DNA of 64,000 nt. Source: Podocnemis expansa (lineage: Eukaryota > Chordata > Testudines > Podocnemididae). A program made the position numbers and the translations under genes. Shown here piece after piece: positions 31,090 to 42,620 of this stretch. The notes beneath the pieces are model-generated. The model made no database searches. It was given only the letters and a program-made list of their open reading frames with translations, and was not told the origin of the DNA. The DNA is taken from NCBI GenBank assembly GCA_007922195.1, contig ML681964.1, forward strand, positions 9,323,504 through 9,387,503, given 5' to 3'. Numbering within the stretch: position 1 is the stretch's first letter; the number at the start of each line of letters is the position of its first letter.

Positions 31090-31701
31090 TTAGATTGTGT
31101 AACTTGGAGCCAAGCCTGCTGGGAAATACAGGAGGCAGTTTTTGCTAAGTATAAAGAAGAAATAGCAAGAATAAGAATGTACTAGGGGGCTCATGGGGGA
31201 TGGTTCCTTACTAGGAGAGCTGAATGATCTGGGAAGCCTAACTGCAGAATCCAGGGCTAGGGCAATATGGCCTGGAGGAAGCTCCCAAGGAGGGGCCCTG
31301 TAGAGTTAGATCTAGTAAAGTAGCTTGTGAGGGGCTCTGCTAGAAAGGTTTGAGGAAGGCCTGTCTCACTTGACTCACTATAGAAGGGGACCTGCTCTGC
31401 ATTGGATTGGAAATGGTTGAGAGGACCTTGGAGAGAATGAACGATTGATAGCCAATAGGAAGGGACTGTTTGTCAGCCAGTCAGGGCTCATGAGGCCAGT
31501 ATAAAAGGGAGTTGTAGAGCAAGGAGTATGCTTCCCAGGAGCTTGAAGAGGGAGTAGTGTCAGTATTCTGGACAGAACAGTAGCTGGCTGTTGGGGCTGA
31601 GCAGAGATGAATGCTATGAAGCAAGGGTAGAGAAGATACTAGGGCTGTGGGCAAGTGACCCAGAGAAATCAACTGAAGAGTTGAGGAAGATGTGGTAGAA
31701 G
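31090..31701 (+). mobile_element. LTR-type relic, left part
   Basis: GC-moderate DNA with a promoter-like GGCCAGTATAAAAGGGAGTTG (31494-31514). This is what an LTR U3-to-R border looks like. It resumes at 32122 after a CR1. Matching LTR ends cannot be shown. Confidence 0.4.
31501..31508 (+). promoter_or_regulatory. TATA box candidate in LTR-type relic
   Basis: TATAAAAG in the context CCAGTATAAAAGGGAG, about 190 bp before the CR1 insertion. It is likely the old promoter of the retroelement relic. Confidence 0.4.
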
Positions 31702-32121
31702 GCTGTCAGGTCTGGAACACTTGACTTATGAGGGAAGGTTGAAAGAGCTGGGGTTGTTTAGTCTGGAAAAGAGGAGACTGAGAGGGGATTTGATAACAGT
31801 TTTCAAATATCTAAGAGTTTGTCATGAGGAAGAGGGAGAAAAACTGTTCTTCCTAACTCCTGATGATAGGACAAGAAGCAATGGACTTAAATTACATCAA
31901 TGGAGGTTTAGGTTGAATGTCAGGAAAAAATTCTTAACTGTCAAGGTGATTAACAACTGGAATAAGTTGGCTAGTAAGGTTGTGGAATCTCCATCATTGG
32001 AAGTGTTTAAGAGCAGTTTAGAAAAGCAACTGTCAGGGATAGTACTTGGTCCTGTCATGAGTGCAGGGGACTGGACGTGATGGCCTCTCATGGTTCCTAC
32101 CAGTTTTTATGATTCTATGCG
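31702..32121 (+). mobile_element. 5'-truncated CR1 LINE inside the LTR relic
   Basis: It starts near GGCTGTCAGGTCTGGAACAC and ends GTTTTTATGATTCTATG, the CR1 tail octamer. The frame 31721-32080 (119 codons) holds the ORF2 C-terminus: RLKELGLFSLEKRRLRGDLI, then TRSNGLKLHQ and VINNWNKLASKVVESPSLEV. The frame being open across the whole RT end suggests a fairly young copy. It is separated from any start or RT core. Confidence 0.92.
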
Positions 32122-32430
32122 CAGGGTCCCTGGCCTGGGACCTGGAATAGTGGCTAAGCCTGGGTTCCAGTCCCTCACCTTTGATTGCCATTGGAGTGGT
32201 GGCAGGACTGTGATGGCCACAGTGGGAAGTGGCTAGAATGGACTGCAGAATTCCCAGAAGGAAGGAACAAAGATTGTGCCTGAGCTCTAGGGCTGAATCA
32301 TGAGAAGGTGGATCCAGCAGGAACAGGACAGAGGACACAACATTGCGGAGAGTGCAGTCTACCTGGCTGAGACCTGATTTCCCAACAGCCAGCAGGAGGT
32401 GCTAACATGGTGACTCAAATCCTATTACAC
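32122..32430 (+). mobile_element. LTR-type relic, right part
   Basis: Starts CGCAGGGTCCCTGGCCTGGG directly after the CR1 tail and ends CAGGAGGTGCTAACATGGTG ACTCAA. The end resembles that of the relic at 2121-3020. Confidence 0.4.
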
Positions 32431-34070
32431 TCACCATTGTCAACACTACGCATTCAAAGCTCATGACTCAAACCCCCAGAATGTCTTAACAATTATGAGG
32501 CTTTTCTAAAATAAATTTGCAAGGGTTTTTAATTTGCCTTCTGGATTTTAAGGCTTTAGGGGAAAAACTTCCTTCCTGAGCTCCGTAGGCTCAAAATCCA
32601 GCCTTAAATAGATATGCAAAAATATCTCCTCCTCACTTGTTTCTTAGAGGGGACTCCCCTTGTCCTCTGTTACCTCACTGATGAAGGAATTCCCATTACT
32701 GCATTTTATTCCTTCATGCCTTCAGTCTCCATCTGTGTCTCTTCAGTCTCCCTGAGTCCCTAGTATCCCCCTCATGCTCCTTTTGGCCTCTGCTCCTGAC
32801 ATGCTTCTTTTACACAGTCCTCATTGCTCTTCACAATCTCTTTGCCCTGGTAGGGTCTCGTCTAGCCCCATGAATCATACTGACAGCTGTTTTGCTGGTG
32901 GGCATGCCTACAGCCCTACTGAAAACAGTGGGAGGTTGCAACTGTTTTTTACAGGGGAAACCTCACTTCCAAACACAGATAGGTTGCATGGAAATGGTAG
33001 CCATTTTGCTGGCTTCATTTCCAACGATGGTAAAGAGAAAAAGCAGCTATTCTGAATAAAAGAAAATTTACAAGTTGGCTGCTTTTCTTCACATTTTCAT
33101 GAGATGAGCGAATCTTTCCCCTAAACTCCCCAGATAGGTAGAGTGATGATAAAATAATGAGAGTTGGCAACACTGCTATCTTGAGACAAGAGACTGGGAA
33201 GTGGCCTGCAGAAAACAAAGATGTGGTTGTTTTGAGTCAAGGAGTCAATTGTTTCATAATTCTTGGTCTTCAGAGTGGAAGTTGGAGTAGAGGGTCATCA
33301 CCAGGCCCCACCATACCTCAGCAACACCACCTGGAGGAACCACTAATTCATTATCCCTTGTCCCATCTGGCTGGGGTTGCTGTATCAGAAAACCTGGAGA
33401 GAGGGTTGTGTAGAAACTACTGATTCTAGAAGACTGTTACATGTAATTGGATTTCTGTTTTGTTTTTGAAGAAGAGCACTCTGCTTTGGCCAGAAGCCCC
33501 CAGTTTCCAACTCATCCTATAAACCAAGGGAAAACACCATCCAGCAAGAGCAAAACTGAAGTATGACAACTCTGGAATTTAGAGATGTAGTCTATGGATT
33601 GTATACTCTTTGTAAGGTTTGAAATTCAAAGTGACATGGGCAGAGAATGTTAGGCAGTATTTTGCTGTTTTAAAATGGTAGAGTCTAAAGATGGGAGTCC
33701 TATGAACAGGTAAATAAAGTATGCCCTGGGGACCTGAGTTCTTGTAAGGGAATGCTAGGAACTCACTTTCCCAAGACAACTGGAGAACAGAGCCCTGGAT
33801 ATTTCCCCATTTTCTTGACCCTTATGAGTTATTTACCTGTGGTTAGTGTAGGTAAAATTCTATCATTCTGATCTGACAGTGTTTGACACTCTTAGAACAT
33901 TAGTCAATGATCACACAATAGTGATGGCTTAGGAGGTTTTTCATGAGTTTGTTATTCAGTGAATTTGTCAGCTGCTGCATCTGGAGATTATGGATTTTAT
34001 GTAAGAAAAGAGTGAACACTTAAAATAGTGAACATTTATTCTATGTAGCTTTGGCAGTCCCAGAATATTA
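32431..34070. other. Unannotated interspersed DNA
   Basis: 1.6 kb without a recognisable repeat or coding signal. The 88- to 93-codon frames here lack motifs. Confidence 0.45.
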
Positions 34071-34236
34071 GAGAGACAAAATGGCTGAGGTAATATCTTT
34101 AATTGGACAAAGTTCTGTTGGTGAGAGAGACAAGCCTTCAAGCTACACAGATCTCTTCTTCAAATCTGAATGCTTTGCTCTCACCAACAGAAGTTGGTCC
34201 AATAAACTATATAACCTCACCTACCTTTTGTCTCTC
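34071..34236. repeat. Palindromic interspersed repeat
   Basis: Left arm GAGAGACAAAATGGCTGAGG TAATATCTTTAATTGGACAA, then TCTGTTGGTGAGAG. The right arm is its complement: CTCTCACCAACAGAAGTTGG TCCAATAAA...CCTTTTGTCTCTC. The arms are about 65 bp and the loop 35 bp. A single right-arm copy is at 10665-10880. Confidence 0.85.
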
Positions 34237-34950
34237 AACATTTTTTTTGTGTGATTACAACTAAGACTCTAGTTTCTGTTTCCTCTTGCTTTCTCTAAAC
34301 CAACATGAAGGTGGGGAAGTATGCAAAATGCTATTTTATTAATAAAATATTTATTAATTTCTAAGAAAGTAGAGGTCTCTTAGCATTTCCTTTGTAGATA
34401 TTTTTAAAGTTTTGTAATGTAGTAGTTTTAATGTCCTTTTGTGTACCAGTTGATTTATATAAGTCCATCATTATTAATAAGCTAAAAAGCTTGTATTTTT
34501 ATGCAGTTCTTACTCAGCCAAACATCGACCAAAAGTCTAAGAATTTGGCTGTATAAAAAAGAAGATTTAGCTTCTAAATCTTAAAGAATCATAGCCATTT
34601 TTGAAGCTCCCTGATAAAATTCAGAGGTGTACATGGCCGAATTTAGAGGTTGAATAAATGATGTTGGTGGCTACTCCTCAGTGAGAGTGCGTATGAATGT
34701 AAAGTGAGAGAACTTATTCCTGTGGGGGACAAAAGAGTGGATCATAGAAGAAAAGCAAAGGATGTTTTTACTTCATAATGAGTCCAATAGGGAATTGTGC
34801 ACCATAAAATTACCTTATACTCTCATTAGAGAAAAAGGCTCAACAAGTTTTTCATTCATTTTCTTTGTCAAACTTTTGGAGTCTTCTGGAGGCAGAGAGT
34901 CACCTACAGAGAGGTGATCAAATGAACCCCTCCTGAAAACACTCTTTAAA
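34237..34950. other. Unannotated AT-rich DNA
   Basis: No recognisable repeat or gene. Confidence 0.45.
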
Positions 34951-35310
34951 CAGAGATGTTTCTGGATGAATGATGGGTGCATCCCAAAGGACATCCTCTG
35001 TGGTGGACTGGCATCTGAAAAGACCTAAAGGATACCCCAAACTTCATTTCAAGAATGTGTATAAGCAAGACCTCAAAGAAATGGACATGGATATGAATAA
35101 CTGGGAAGATCATACTCAGGACTCCAGCCTGTGGAAACGAGCTCAGTAAAGGTCTCCAAAGTATGAGAGGAAGCAGTCCAGCTTGGAAAGGAGAAAAGAG
35201 TTTATAGAAGGCAAAGCCCAAAGGTCAAAACACCACCTTTAAACCTGAAAAATACTGTAGATTGTCTCTTTTTGGTGGGTCTATTCAGCCAGAGCTGCAG
35301 CTTCCATAAA
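34951..35310 (+). pseudogene. LINE reverse-transcriptase C-terminal relic (not CR1)
   Basis: Two plus frames together match the C-terminal domain of a widespread endonuclease/RT LINE group, recalled as RIPKDLLYGEL...GRP-LR-KDVCKRDLKA. One frame reads GCIPKDILCGGLASEK (from about 34977). The next reads RPKGYPKLHFKNVYKQDLKE and then NNWED and LWKRAQ (35020-35146), joined by a frameshift. A weak CxxC-like stretch at 35255-35290 may be the terminal zinc-finger remnant. The family is remembered and not searched. Confidence 0.6.
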
Positions 35311-37849
35311 ACCAACTGAACAAATTTTTTACCTCTCAGGGGCACATATCTATGGTCTCTCGAAAGGATGCCTACTATGGTGCACCATGAAGAGTAACAA
35401 GGCCAGATTTCCTGATAAATTTGACCTGCAGAGAACTAGGAAGGGTGAAGGCCAAGTGCCTGAAAAATATCTTTATACCACTCAAAGGCTGGCTGAGGGC
35501 TGCCTTAAAACACACAAAGGTAGAGGGCCTGTCGAATAACTTGGGTTTACTGGGACACTCTGATCATGACGACTCTTCTTACTTATGCTGAGGTTATAAG
35601 AGTCACTATTTGGATTCTCTTGTCCCAGGAGAATCCAAAGGTAGGCCGCTAAACTGGTTGCTTTGGGTTGTTGCAGTAATGCAAAACACATGGGATGGGA
35701 GTCAGAATCTGTCCCCTAGAAGCCCCCTTCTTTCTTTCTTGCTTTGTTCAGTAGCTGATGTTATTATGCTATAACTCTCAGTATGCATGTAAATTTAATC
35801 TCTTCTATCATTACAATTTAAGCCACAGCTGGTTCAGCCAAGACTCAAGCTGTGAAAAGACTGCTTCCTGACTAAAGAACAAGACCCTATGGGGAAGAGT
35901 GTGTTTTCAAAATCCATTTCCATTGAAAGGGGTCTCTGCAACAAAGGCTGCTGTTTGCCAAATGTGCAGGGTACTTTTTATTCCCCGCCTGTTTGCATGG
36001 CAGTTCCTAGCACTAGAGGGTGACACAAGGCCAATCAATGTTGATTTGTTTGATTTCTGTTCATTCTCCTAACTCATAATTCAGATAGGAGAGAGAAAAA
36101 GTTTGGTGACTCATCTGGTCAGCCCCTCCAGTCCTTATTTTACACATTCTCTTTACAATACCTAAGAAATTGTAATAATTTGTTGACACATCTAACACAG
36201 CAACAGGATGCTGCTTTCCAAGAACAGATTTCACATCATAGATTTTACTAACCTTGTAACTTTCAGAATAAGCCTTTGTTTTGTCATGCTTGCTAGGCAT
36301 CAATCACTTATTTGAATTTAACCTTATCTGGTGCACAATTGCATCCTCATTACTTTTGCAAAGTATTTCTTGGTTGAACAAGCATCATGGTGTGTGGCTC
36401 AATTATTAACATTGTTTGGCTTAAGTGGCAATTAAGTCCTGTAGACAGCTCTATAATGAAAATCTGACCAGTTTTCTTGTTCTCCTTGAGGAAAGAGTAC
36501 CAGGGGGCTGCTACTGAATATTCAAATACTTTTTAAACGTCACACAGCAGTAACATTCATTATAACTTAAGTGAAAGTTTACCAGAATGAATGCAGTTAA
36601 ATGCTCTGTATTGCTGAAGACAGTGGCTCAAATTCATTCCTCATGTAATTCTACTGAACTCAATGGAATGGTGTTGAAGATGGATTTGGCAAGTGCCTTC
36701 ATATAGTTTCTTGGGTGTGTTCTGGGGCATAGGATTTTATGGAATATAGACTGGAGGAAAAATAGTACATTTCTACCTTTCACAGCAATTTAAATGTATG
36801 CACCTTATTGGTTAAGTTTTCTAACTCAGTACCTGTAAAGAACAAAAGTTCTGCATGAATATGGAATACACTTGAGCAGTATGAGGCTTCACATACCTTT
36901 GGTATTGGTTTTAGAAGGCTTATCCCTTTTTTACTAAGGGCATGGTAGAGAAAGTAATATTTTAAGAGCAAGAAATTACCTGTATTTTTTAAAAATAATG
37001 GGCCCCCATGCACAACTTTGAATGGAGGATTACATGTAAAATACTGTGGGCCTGATTCCCAGTTACAGTAAAGACCTCTCTGTTTGTCTGTACAAACATG
37101 CCATAGCCTAAATGAAAAACAGACTGTAGCCTAATGACCAACAGCCGTGGCCTGACACTCAGGTAAGACTGTAGTCTTGTTCCTAGTCCTGCTGTATAAG
37201 AATAGACAATTTGGCTTGCCTCCTGCGGAGCCTTTATTTAAAGTCTTCATAAATGAATGAGCAATTTAATTCCGCTTGATAATTCAGTCCATGCAAAAAA
37301 GGCTTTTTTGCTGAAACAAAGTGTAGTCATTTACAGTTGTATAGGAGCCAACATTTCAAAAAGAAACAGCCAAAGTTTGTTTCTGTGCTTGTCAGAGCAA
37401 ACAGGCTGAGGTTTGCAGGACTTGAGGCTGCAGTTTTTCAGTGACATATGTGGTGAAACATTGCTGCCTTGTGTTCAAAGACTGCAGACTGTGATTTGTT
37501 AGAGATTTAATAGAGTTGTTGAGAATTTTCTGCTTAATACTTTTATCAGAAAATGTCAATTCTTTGAAACCAACTGTTGATAGGAAAGCTTTGTTTTGAT
37601 AAATCTCCCATTTTGGAGGAAAAAACAGAAAGAAAAGCTTTTGAAACATTTCAGTGTTTCTGGAACAAGATTTTAGTTTTGAAATTATTTATACTAAATA
37701 AAGGCTAAGAAAATAAGATCAAAATCAAAACATTTTGATTGACTTGAGTGGAAATTTTCACATAATTTCTCACTAAATGTTCTGAGATTTTACTTTTTGT
37801 TCCTTTTCTCTATCAGAAAAAAATCTGTCTCATGGGATGGAATAGTAGT
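35311..37849. other. Unannotated interspersed DNA
   Basis: 2.5 kb with no element that I can defend. CAAATTCATTCCTCATGTAATTCTACTGAACTCAATGGAA at 36630-36668 looks like an old amniote palindromic repeat. Confidence 0.4.
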
Positions 37850-39113
37850 TTCCTGCCCAGGTCCAATCCTTGCGTGATGTTTCCCTCCCAGAATCCAGGC
37901 TGGGGTCCTGCTGTGCCATACTTATTGCCCACTCCTCAGACCCAAATTACCCCACTTTGCTAGGTGGACCCCCACTCATGGATCAGTCCGCACCAGCCTC
38001 CTGCAGGTAATCAGTCCCAGGTAGTGGGTGTGTGATCTCCAGCCAGTACCCTCACCTCCAGATACCAAACTGGGAACTTCCGTCCCATAGAGATTGTTGC
38101 AGGCTTCAGTTCACCCATCTGTCAAAGAGATGGACATGCACCCAGTTGGCTTATTCACACAGCTTTAGATAAAACCAATATTAGTTTATTTATTAGAATA
38201 TGATTTTAAGTGAGTATATAGAAAATCACTACACAATCATTTAATAAAGCAGTCAAGGGTTATCACAAGAAAATAAAAAGTATAAAATTAATTTTAACCT
38301 CACATTGCTGTCCAGGATTACTCACAATATCCAGCTGATGATGGTTTTATAGCCAGTCTCTGCTTATCCCTAGGAGGGCCCAATACTTTTTGCAATTGGA
38401 CATGATTTCAGGATGGTGTTTCTTTAGCCAAAAGCCTCTCTCAGTTCAAACTATGTGTACTTGTTTTCACTCCCCCTTGCCTACCTTGCAGCTAGGTGAT
38501 CTTCTTTGTTCCGAAAAGGCAGGAGACCCCGGCCCCTGTGCTGCGCCTAGGAGCTCAGTTTGCATAGTCTTTGTCATGAATCTCTTCAGCCTTCTAGCTG
38601 AGAGGCAGCCCTGATTCTCTGTTTTCTGCCTGAACCATACAAAATAACTGGGAACATGCTTCATATCTGTACACTTGTATCTTGCTGCAGGGGACATGAA
38701 AGTATAATAATAACGCAGACCATGTTATGAGCAGTCATAAAGGAATACTGCATAGCATATTTTGCAACAATCCAGACAATTACACGACAGGAGGGAACAG
38801 AAAAGTCACACAGATCATAGCCCAGAATGTATCACATGACACCATGGTACTGAGCTCTCAGGAAAATTCACTCAGCAAATCTCTTTGGTTTCCAGAAGTC
38901 TCTCAAGTCTGCAGTCCATTGAAGAAAACAGAAGTGAGGCCTGTTGTGTATTGAATTGCCAGCTCACTGGTTGCAATGGTAAAATAAAATTAGACTATTA
39001 GGGTTTAGGCCAGACTGGTTTGTACTGGTTTTAGTCTTCTTCTGAATAAAGCCACTTTGCTTATATATTCCCTGTCTGGTTCTCTGATATCTTTTTTGGC
39101 TACAAAGAGCCAG
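37850..39113. other. Unannotated; possible minus-strand LTR relic
   Basis: A GC-richer half followed by TTAGTTTATTTATTAGAATA (AATAAA on minus) has the look of a retroviral LTR read on minus. No second copy, primer site or end repeat is present, so this stays a suspicion. Confidence 0.25.
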
Positions 39114-39411
39114 CATAACAAGGCCATAGCTATACCACAAAATTATGTCAACATATAGTTATTACATGTCCATGCAATGTTCCTCGTATCTGCGGCCATG
39201 TCCGCACCAGGAGCATTTATAGGAATGCAGAGAGCAGTACACTCTGGATATTTATCCCACTGTGCAGCTCATCACAATCCAGCAGAGAGTGTTCAGGGAA
39301 GCTTTTTTTTTTTAATGCTTCATGATGCCAAAATGAGTCATGCAGGCTGATTGGGATCACAGACTCAACTATCTCTAATGCAGTGTTCTCCATAACATAA
39401 TTTCATTTTCA

Positions 39412-39485
39412 AAAGGGGTAGCTGTGTTAGTCTAGTTCAGAAAACAAGGAAGGAGTTCTGTTGCCCTTAAAGATTAATTTTTAAT
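39412..39485 (+). mobile_element. SINE with tRNA-like head, truncated body
   Basis: AAAAGGGGTAGCTGTGTTAGTCTAGTTCAG is the head. AACAAGGAAGGAGTTCTGTTGCCCTTAAAGATTAA is the start of the body in the same orientation. This copy gives the normal head-to-body polarity against which the 30316 copy is odd. It lies inside the Harbinger relic. Confidence 0.75.
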
Positions 39486-39850
39486 TGATTAATTTATCAT
39501 TAATTTAATTAATAATTTAATTTACATGCCACAATATTTCAATCCTCTTTTCAAAATCCCCACAACTGTGTATCTCTCTTTGCTGTCTACCATCTCTGGT
39601 AGAAGCATGGAGCCTGCACAGCTCTGCAAGCAGGGAGCAGCTAATCTCCCTGTATTTGCAAAGCTGCAAGAGGAGCCGCAAGAAACATTTTTACTAAGAG
39701 GCTAGATTGCTGTGGAACATGGGAAGAACCAATTCAGGGTTGCTGGTAGTGTTCACAGAGCAGCTAGTGATGGTGGAGTGCCAGTTCTGGGCCTGAGAAA
39801 TGATCACTGACAGGTAAGATTGATTTGCCATACACACTTGGGGTTAGAAG

Positions 39851-40274
39851 CAGTGGCTGCAGAACTTTTGGATTCACAAGGCCACATTCCTGTGTCTGTG
39901 TGCTGAACTCACTCCAGCCCTGACACACAGGTTCTCCAAACTGAGGGCCATGCTAACTGTTGAGAAGTGAGTGGTGACTGGACTGCATCATCTGGCAATG
40001 CTAGTGTGCTACTAGTCAATTTGAAGTTGGGAAATCCACCGTCAATGCTGTTGTGATGGCAAGTGTGCCGAGCCATTAATTGCTTCCAGTTGAACAGGAC
40101 TGTGCCTCATCTTCAAAGTGTCTGATGAAGTGGGATTTTCTTCCATGAAAGTTCATACAAAAATAAATTTGTTAGTCTTTAAGTGCCACAGGACTTATTG
40201 TATTTTTTTTTTTGAAGAATATAGTGGATGGCTTTGCAGCAGTGGGCTTTCCAAACCGTGTGGTAGGGCACTAA
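39851..40274 (+). pseudogene. Harbinger transposase relic, split by a SINE
   Basis: The transposase is a DDE nuclease that cuts and moves the element. The first frame from 39851 reads QWLQNFWIHKATFLCLCAEL then TPAL, matching the N-terminal region of turtle Harbinger transposases as I recall it. A stop follows at 39968. A frame shift then leads to QFEVGKSTVNAVVM (VGKSTV at 40026-40043), the helix-turn-helix signature. After the SINE, 40224-40271 reads VDGFAAVGFPNRVVGH and a stop. This is the block before the first catalytic aspartate (family GFPNC-GAIDG), which is lost. No catalytic residue survives. Confidence 0.82.
40108..40216 (-). mobile_element. SINE body inserted in the transposase relic
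   Basis: Reverse-orientation body: GTCTGATGAAGTGGGATTTT through AAATTTGTTAGTCTTTAAGT GCCACAGGACTTATTG and a T-rich end. Transposase-like sequence continues on both sides, so the insertion is younger than the Harbinger. Confidence 0.85.
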
Positions 40275-40514
40275 TTGGCCCTTCCCTGAAACCTTCAGCA
40301 GAGGATTGCAGAGTACTGACAGAAAGGCTTCAATAAGATCTCTGTGAAGGATTCATGGAATATTGCTGCAAGTTTAAACAAAATGCTCTGCATGGCCCCC
40401 TCTCCCTCACTTAAAAGGGGAATGAAAAGCAGATAGCAACTTCTCATTTGTTTCACTACCTCTTCCAGCATCAGTAAAACAGTAAATCAACAGACGTCTC
40501 TTTTTACTTTAGGG

Positions 40515-40864
40515 CAGGGGTTGGCAACCCCCAGGATGTACGCGCGCCTATTCTCAGCTGCACATAACGCTGCTGCTGCTCTCCCTGCTGTCCTGCCTAC
40601 CGCATTGAGGCCAGGAGCCACAAAAGCCTTGCATGCTATGCATCTCCTGTCCCCTGCTGGCTCTGCCCTCCTGCTGAGAAGTGCAGCAAGCAGGAAAAAG
40701 TAGTCATGGTGTGCAGAACTCCTGTCCCTTGCTGGTCCCCCAGCAGACAGAAGGAGTCCCTGTCCCTGTCCCTGCCCCTGACACTTGCTGGCCCTGCCCT
40801 GGGCACCTGCTGAGGGTATGATGCATGGGCCTGGCACAGTGGCTGGCAAACTTGCCAATCCCTG
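40515..40864. mobile_element. hAT MITE with perfect 8-bp target duplication
   Basis: 350 bp with ends CAGGGGTTGGCAA / TTGCCAATCCCTG (12 of 13 paired). CTTTAGGG is present exactly on both sides (40507-40514 and 40865-40872). It has no protein-coding capacity of its own. The 154-codon minus frame 40487-40951 crosses both ends of the element and is fortuitous. Confidence 0.95.
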
Positions 40865-41179
40865 CTTTAGGGCTTCCATGCCTGTCATTTCAAAGCAAAC
40901 TGAATACTTATCTGGGGTTCCTGCCTTTTTCCCAGGCTTGCCCATGCTCAACTGTATTGACTGACTGGCTGGATTGCCATGGAGTCAAAATATTTCCTGG
41001 CTCTGTTTGAACTACCAGTTGCCTCTCCTTCATATTCCTAGGGTTACCAACTTTGTAATAGTTAAAAACCAGATACTCCAACAGTAATACTGGAACCTCC
41101 CCTGCTTTGCTGCATTTCTCCCAAGGCACCCTCTTTTCCCCAAACCCCTGTCCCTGATTAGCTCCTCTTACACATAAGT

Positions 41180-42046
41180 CTCTCATACTGAGTCAGACCA
41201 ATGGTCCTTCTAGTCAAGTATTCTGTCTTTTGAGAGTGGCCAATGTCAGCTGCTTCAGAAGGAGTAAACAGAACAGGCAACCGTCAAGTGATCCATCTTT
41301 CAGCTATTCCCAGCCTCTGGCAAACAGCAATCTCTGCCTATCCTGGCTAATAGTCATTGATGGACTTATACTCCATGAACGTACCTAGGTTTTTTTATGA
41401 ATCTCATTTATAGTCCTCGCCTTTACAACATTCCCTGGAAAGGAATTTCATAGACTGACTGTGATTAGTGTGAAGAAATACTTCTTTTTCATTTTAAACC
41501 TAGTACCTATTAATTTTATTTGACCTCTAGCTTGTGTTACGAAAAGGAATAAATAATGCTTCCTTTTCTTTTTACTGTTTTATTGCTTTCTATTTTTTCT
41601 TTCCTTCCTTACTTTGTCCATATCAGTCATGAATTTATAGACCTATATCATATCCCCTCCAGTTGTCTCTTTTCCTAGATGAAAAGTACATTTTATTGAT
41701 AAATCTCTTCACAAGGAAGCTTTTCCATACCTCTGATCATTGTAGTTGCCCTTTTCTGTACTATTTACACTTCCAGGATATCTTTTTGAGATGCAGTGAT
41801 CAGATCTGCACTCAGTAATCAAGATACGACCATACCATGGATTTATAAACAAACAGAAAATATTGTAATGCCTTATTATCTATCCCTTTCCTAAAGATTC
41901 CTAACATTCTGTTAGGTTTTTTTTTCGACTGCTGCTGCACATTGAGTGGATATTTTCAGAGAACTATCCACGATGACTCCAAGATCTCTTTCTTGAGTGA
42001 TGACAGCTAATGTAGACCACGTCATTTTATATGTAAAGTCCCTCTC
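41180..42046 (-). mobile_element. CR1-like LINE inserted in the Harbinger
   Basis: On plus it reads CTGAGTCAGACCAATGGTCC, then CACAACATTCCCTGG-type blocks, TATAGACCTATATCATATCC CCTCC, TATTATCTATCCCTTTCCTA and finally AGAACTATCCACGATGACTC CAAGATCTC. In reverse complement this contains the CR1-like 'acagaaaagggcaacta-aatgatc' block that encodes the ORF2 end. It stops sharply at about 42046, where Harbinger sequence resumes. All frames are closed. Confidence 0.75.
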
Positions 42047-42347
42047 TCCCTCCATGGCCTGGGTCAGAAGGGATTCTCCTGCAGAACCAATGTGGAAAGC
42101 AACAGGTGTCAGATGCAGATAGGATATGGACCTGGCTGAGCAGGGGCTGGCACAGATGAGATCTGTAAACAGACTTTTGGAGTCCAGTCAGTAGGTCTGA
42201 CTGGATACTATCAGGTCTCTTTTTGTTTGGACTCTCTGGTCAAAAACTGGGAACCTGGCCACTTTACGTCCTCTTCCTTCCTCTTCCCCCATGCTGTTCA
42301 TGGCAGGGGTCTGTGACTTGGGCTCCTCTGAAGTATGCACAGGGCTC

Positions 42348-42620
42348 TTACATGGTAGGATCTCTGCCAAAGACCCAGAAGTAGAAGGTCTGTGGCTCAG
42401 CACAAGATTTATTGTTGACTTCCTTTGCTGTCTGATACACCTGCTGCAGCTTCTTGGCTTTCATGAAGCACTGCTGCAAGTCTGTGCTGTAGCACTTTTT
42501 CTGCTTCCCCTGAGTTATCTGCTTGTAGATGTTGATGTTTCTGTGGCTGGATTAGAGCTGTGTCTGCACAGCCTCTTCTTACAGGTCCGGGATATCCAAT
42601 ACCTCCTATATACTCCAGGC
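42348..42620 (-). pseudogene. Myb/SANT-like DNA-binding protein relic of Harbinger
   Basis: In Harbinger elements the Myb/SANT protein brings the transposase to the element ends. On minus the frame ending at the stop 42348-42350 reads SSHRNINIYKQITQGKQKKC, then DLQQCFMKAKKLQQVYQ and CAEPQTFYFW. This follows the family pattern (EEAVQTQL-SSHRN--IY-QI, then QCR-K-KEL--AY, then SEPQTC-FY). EEAVQTQL is present upstream in the same frame, with stops at 42552-42554 and 42579-42581. An acidic GEEEGRGRK stretch further down, in the frame 42188-42403, may be the next part. It is broken and non-functional. Confidence 0.8.

Noticed and set aside
37850..38960. Possible solo LTR on minus
   Set aside because: Only style and an AATAAA support it. 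No end repeats, partner or target duplication were found.
40487..40951. 154-codon minus frame
   Set aside because: It crosses both ends of a hAT MITE with a perfect target duplication, so it cannot be a conserved gene.
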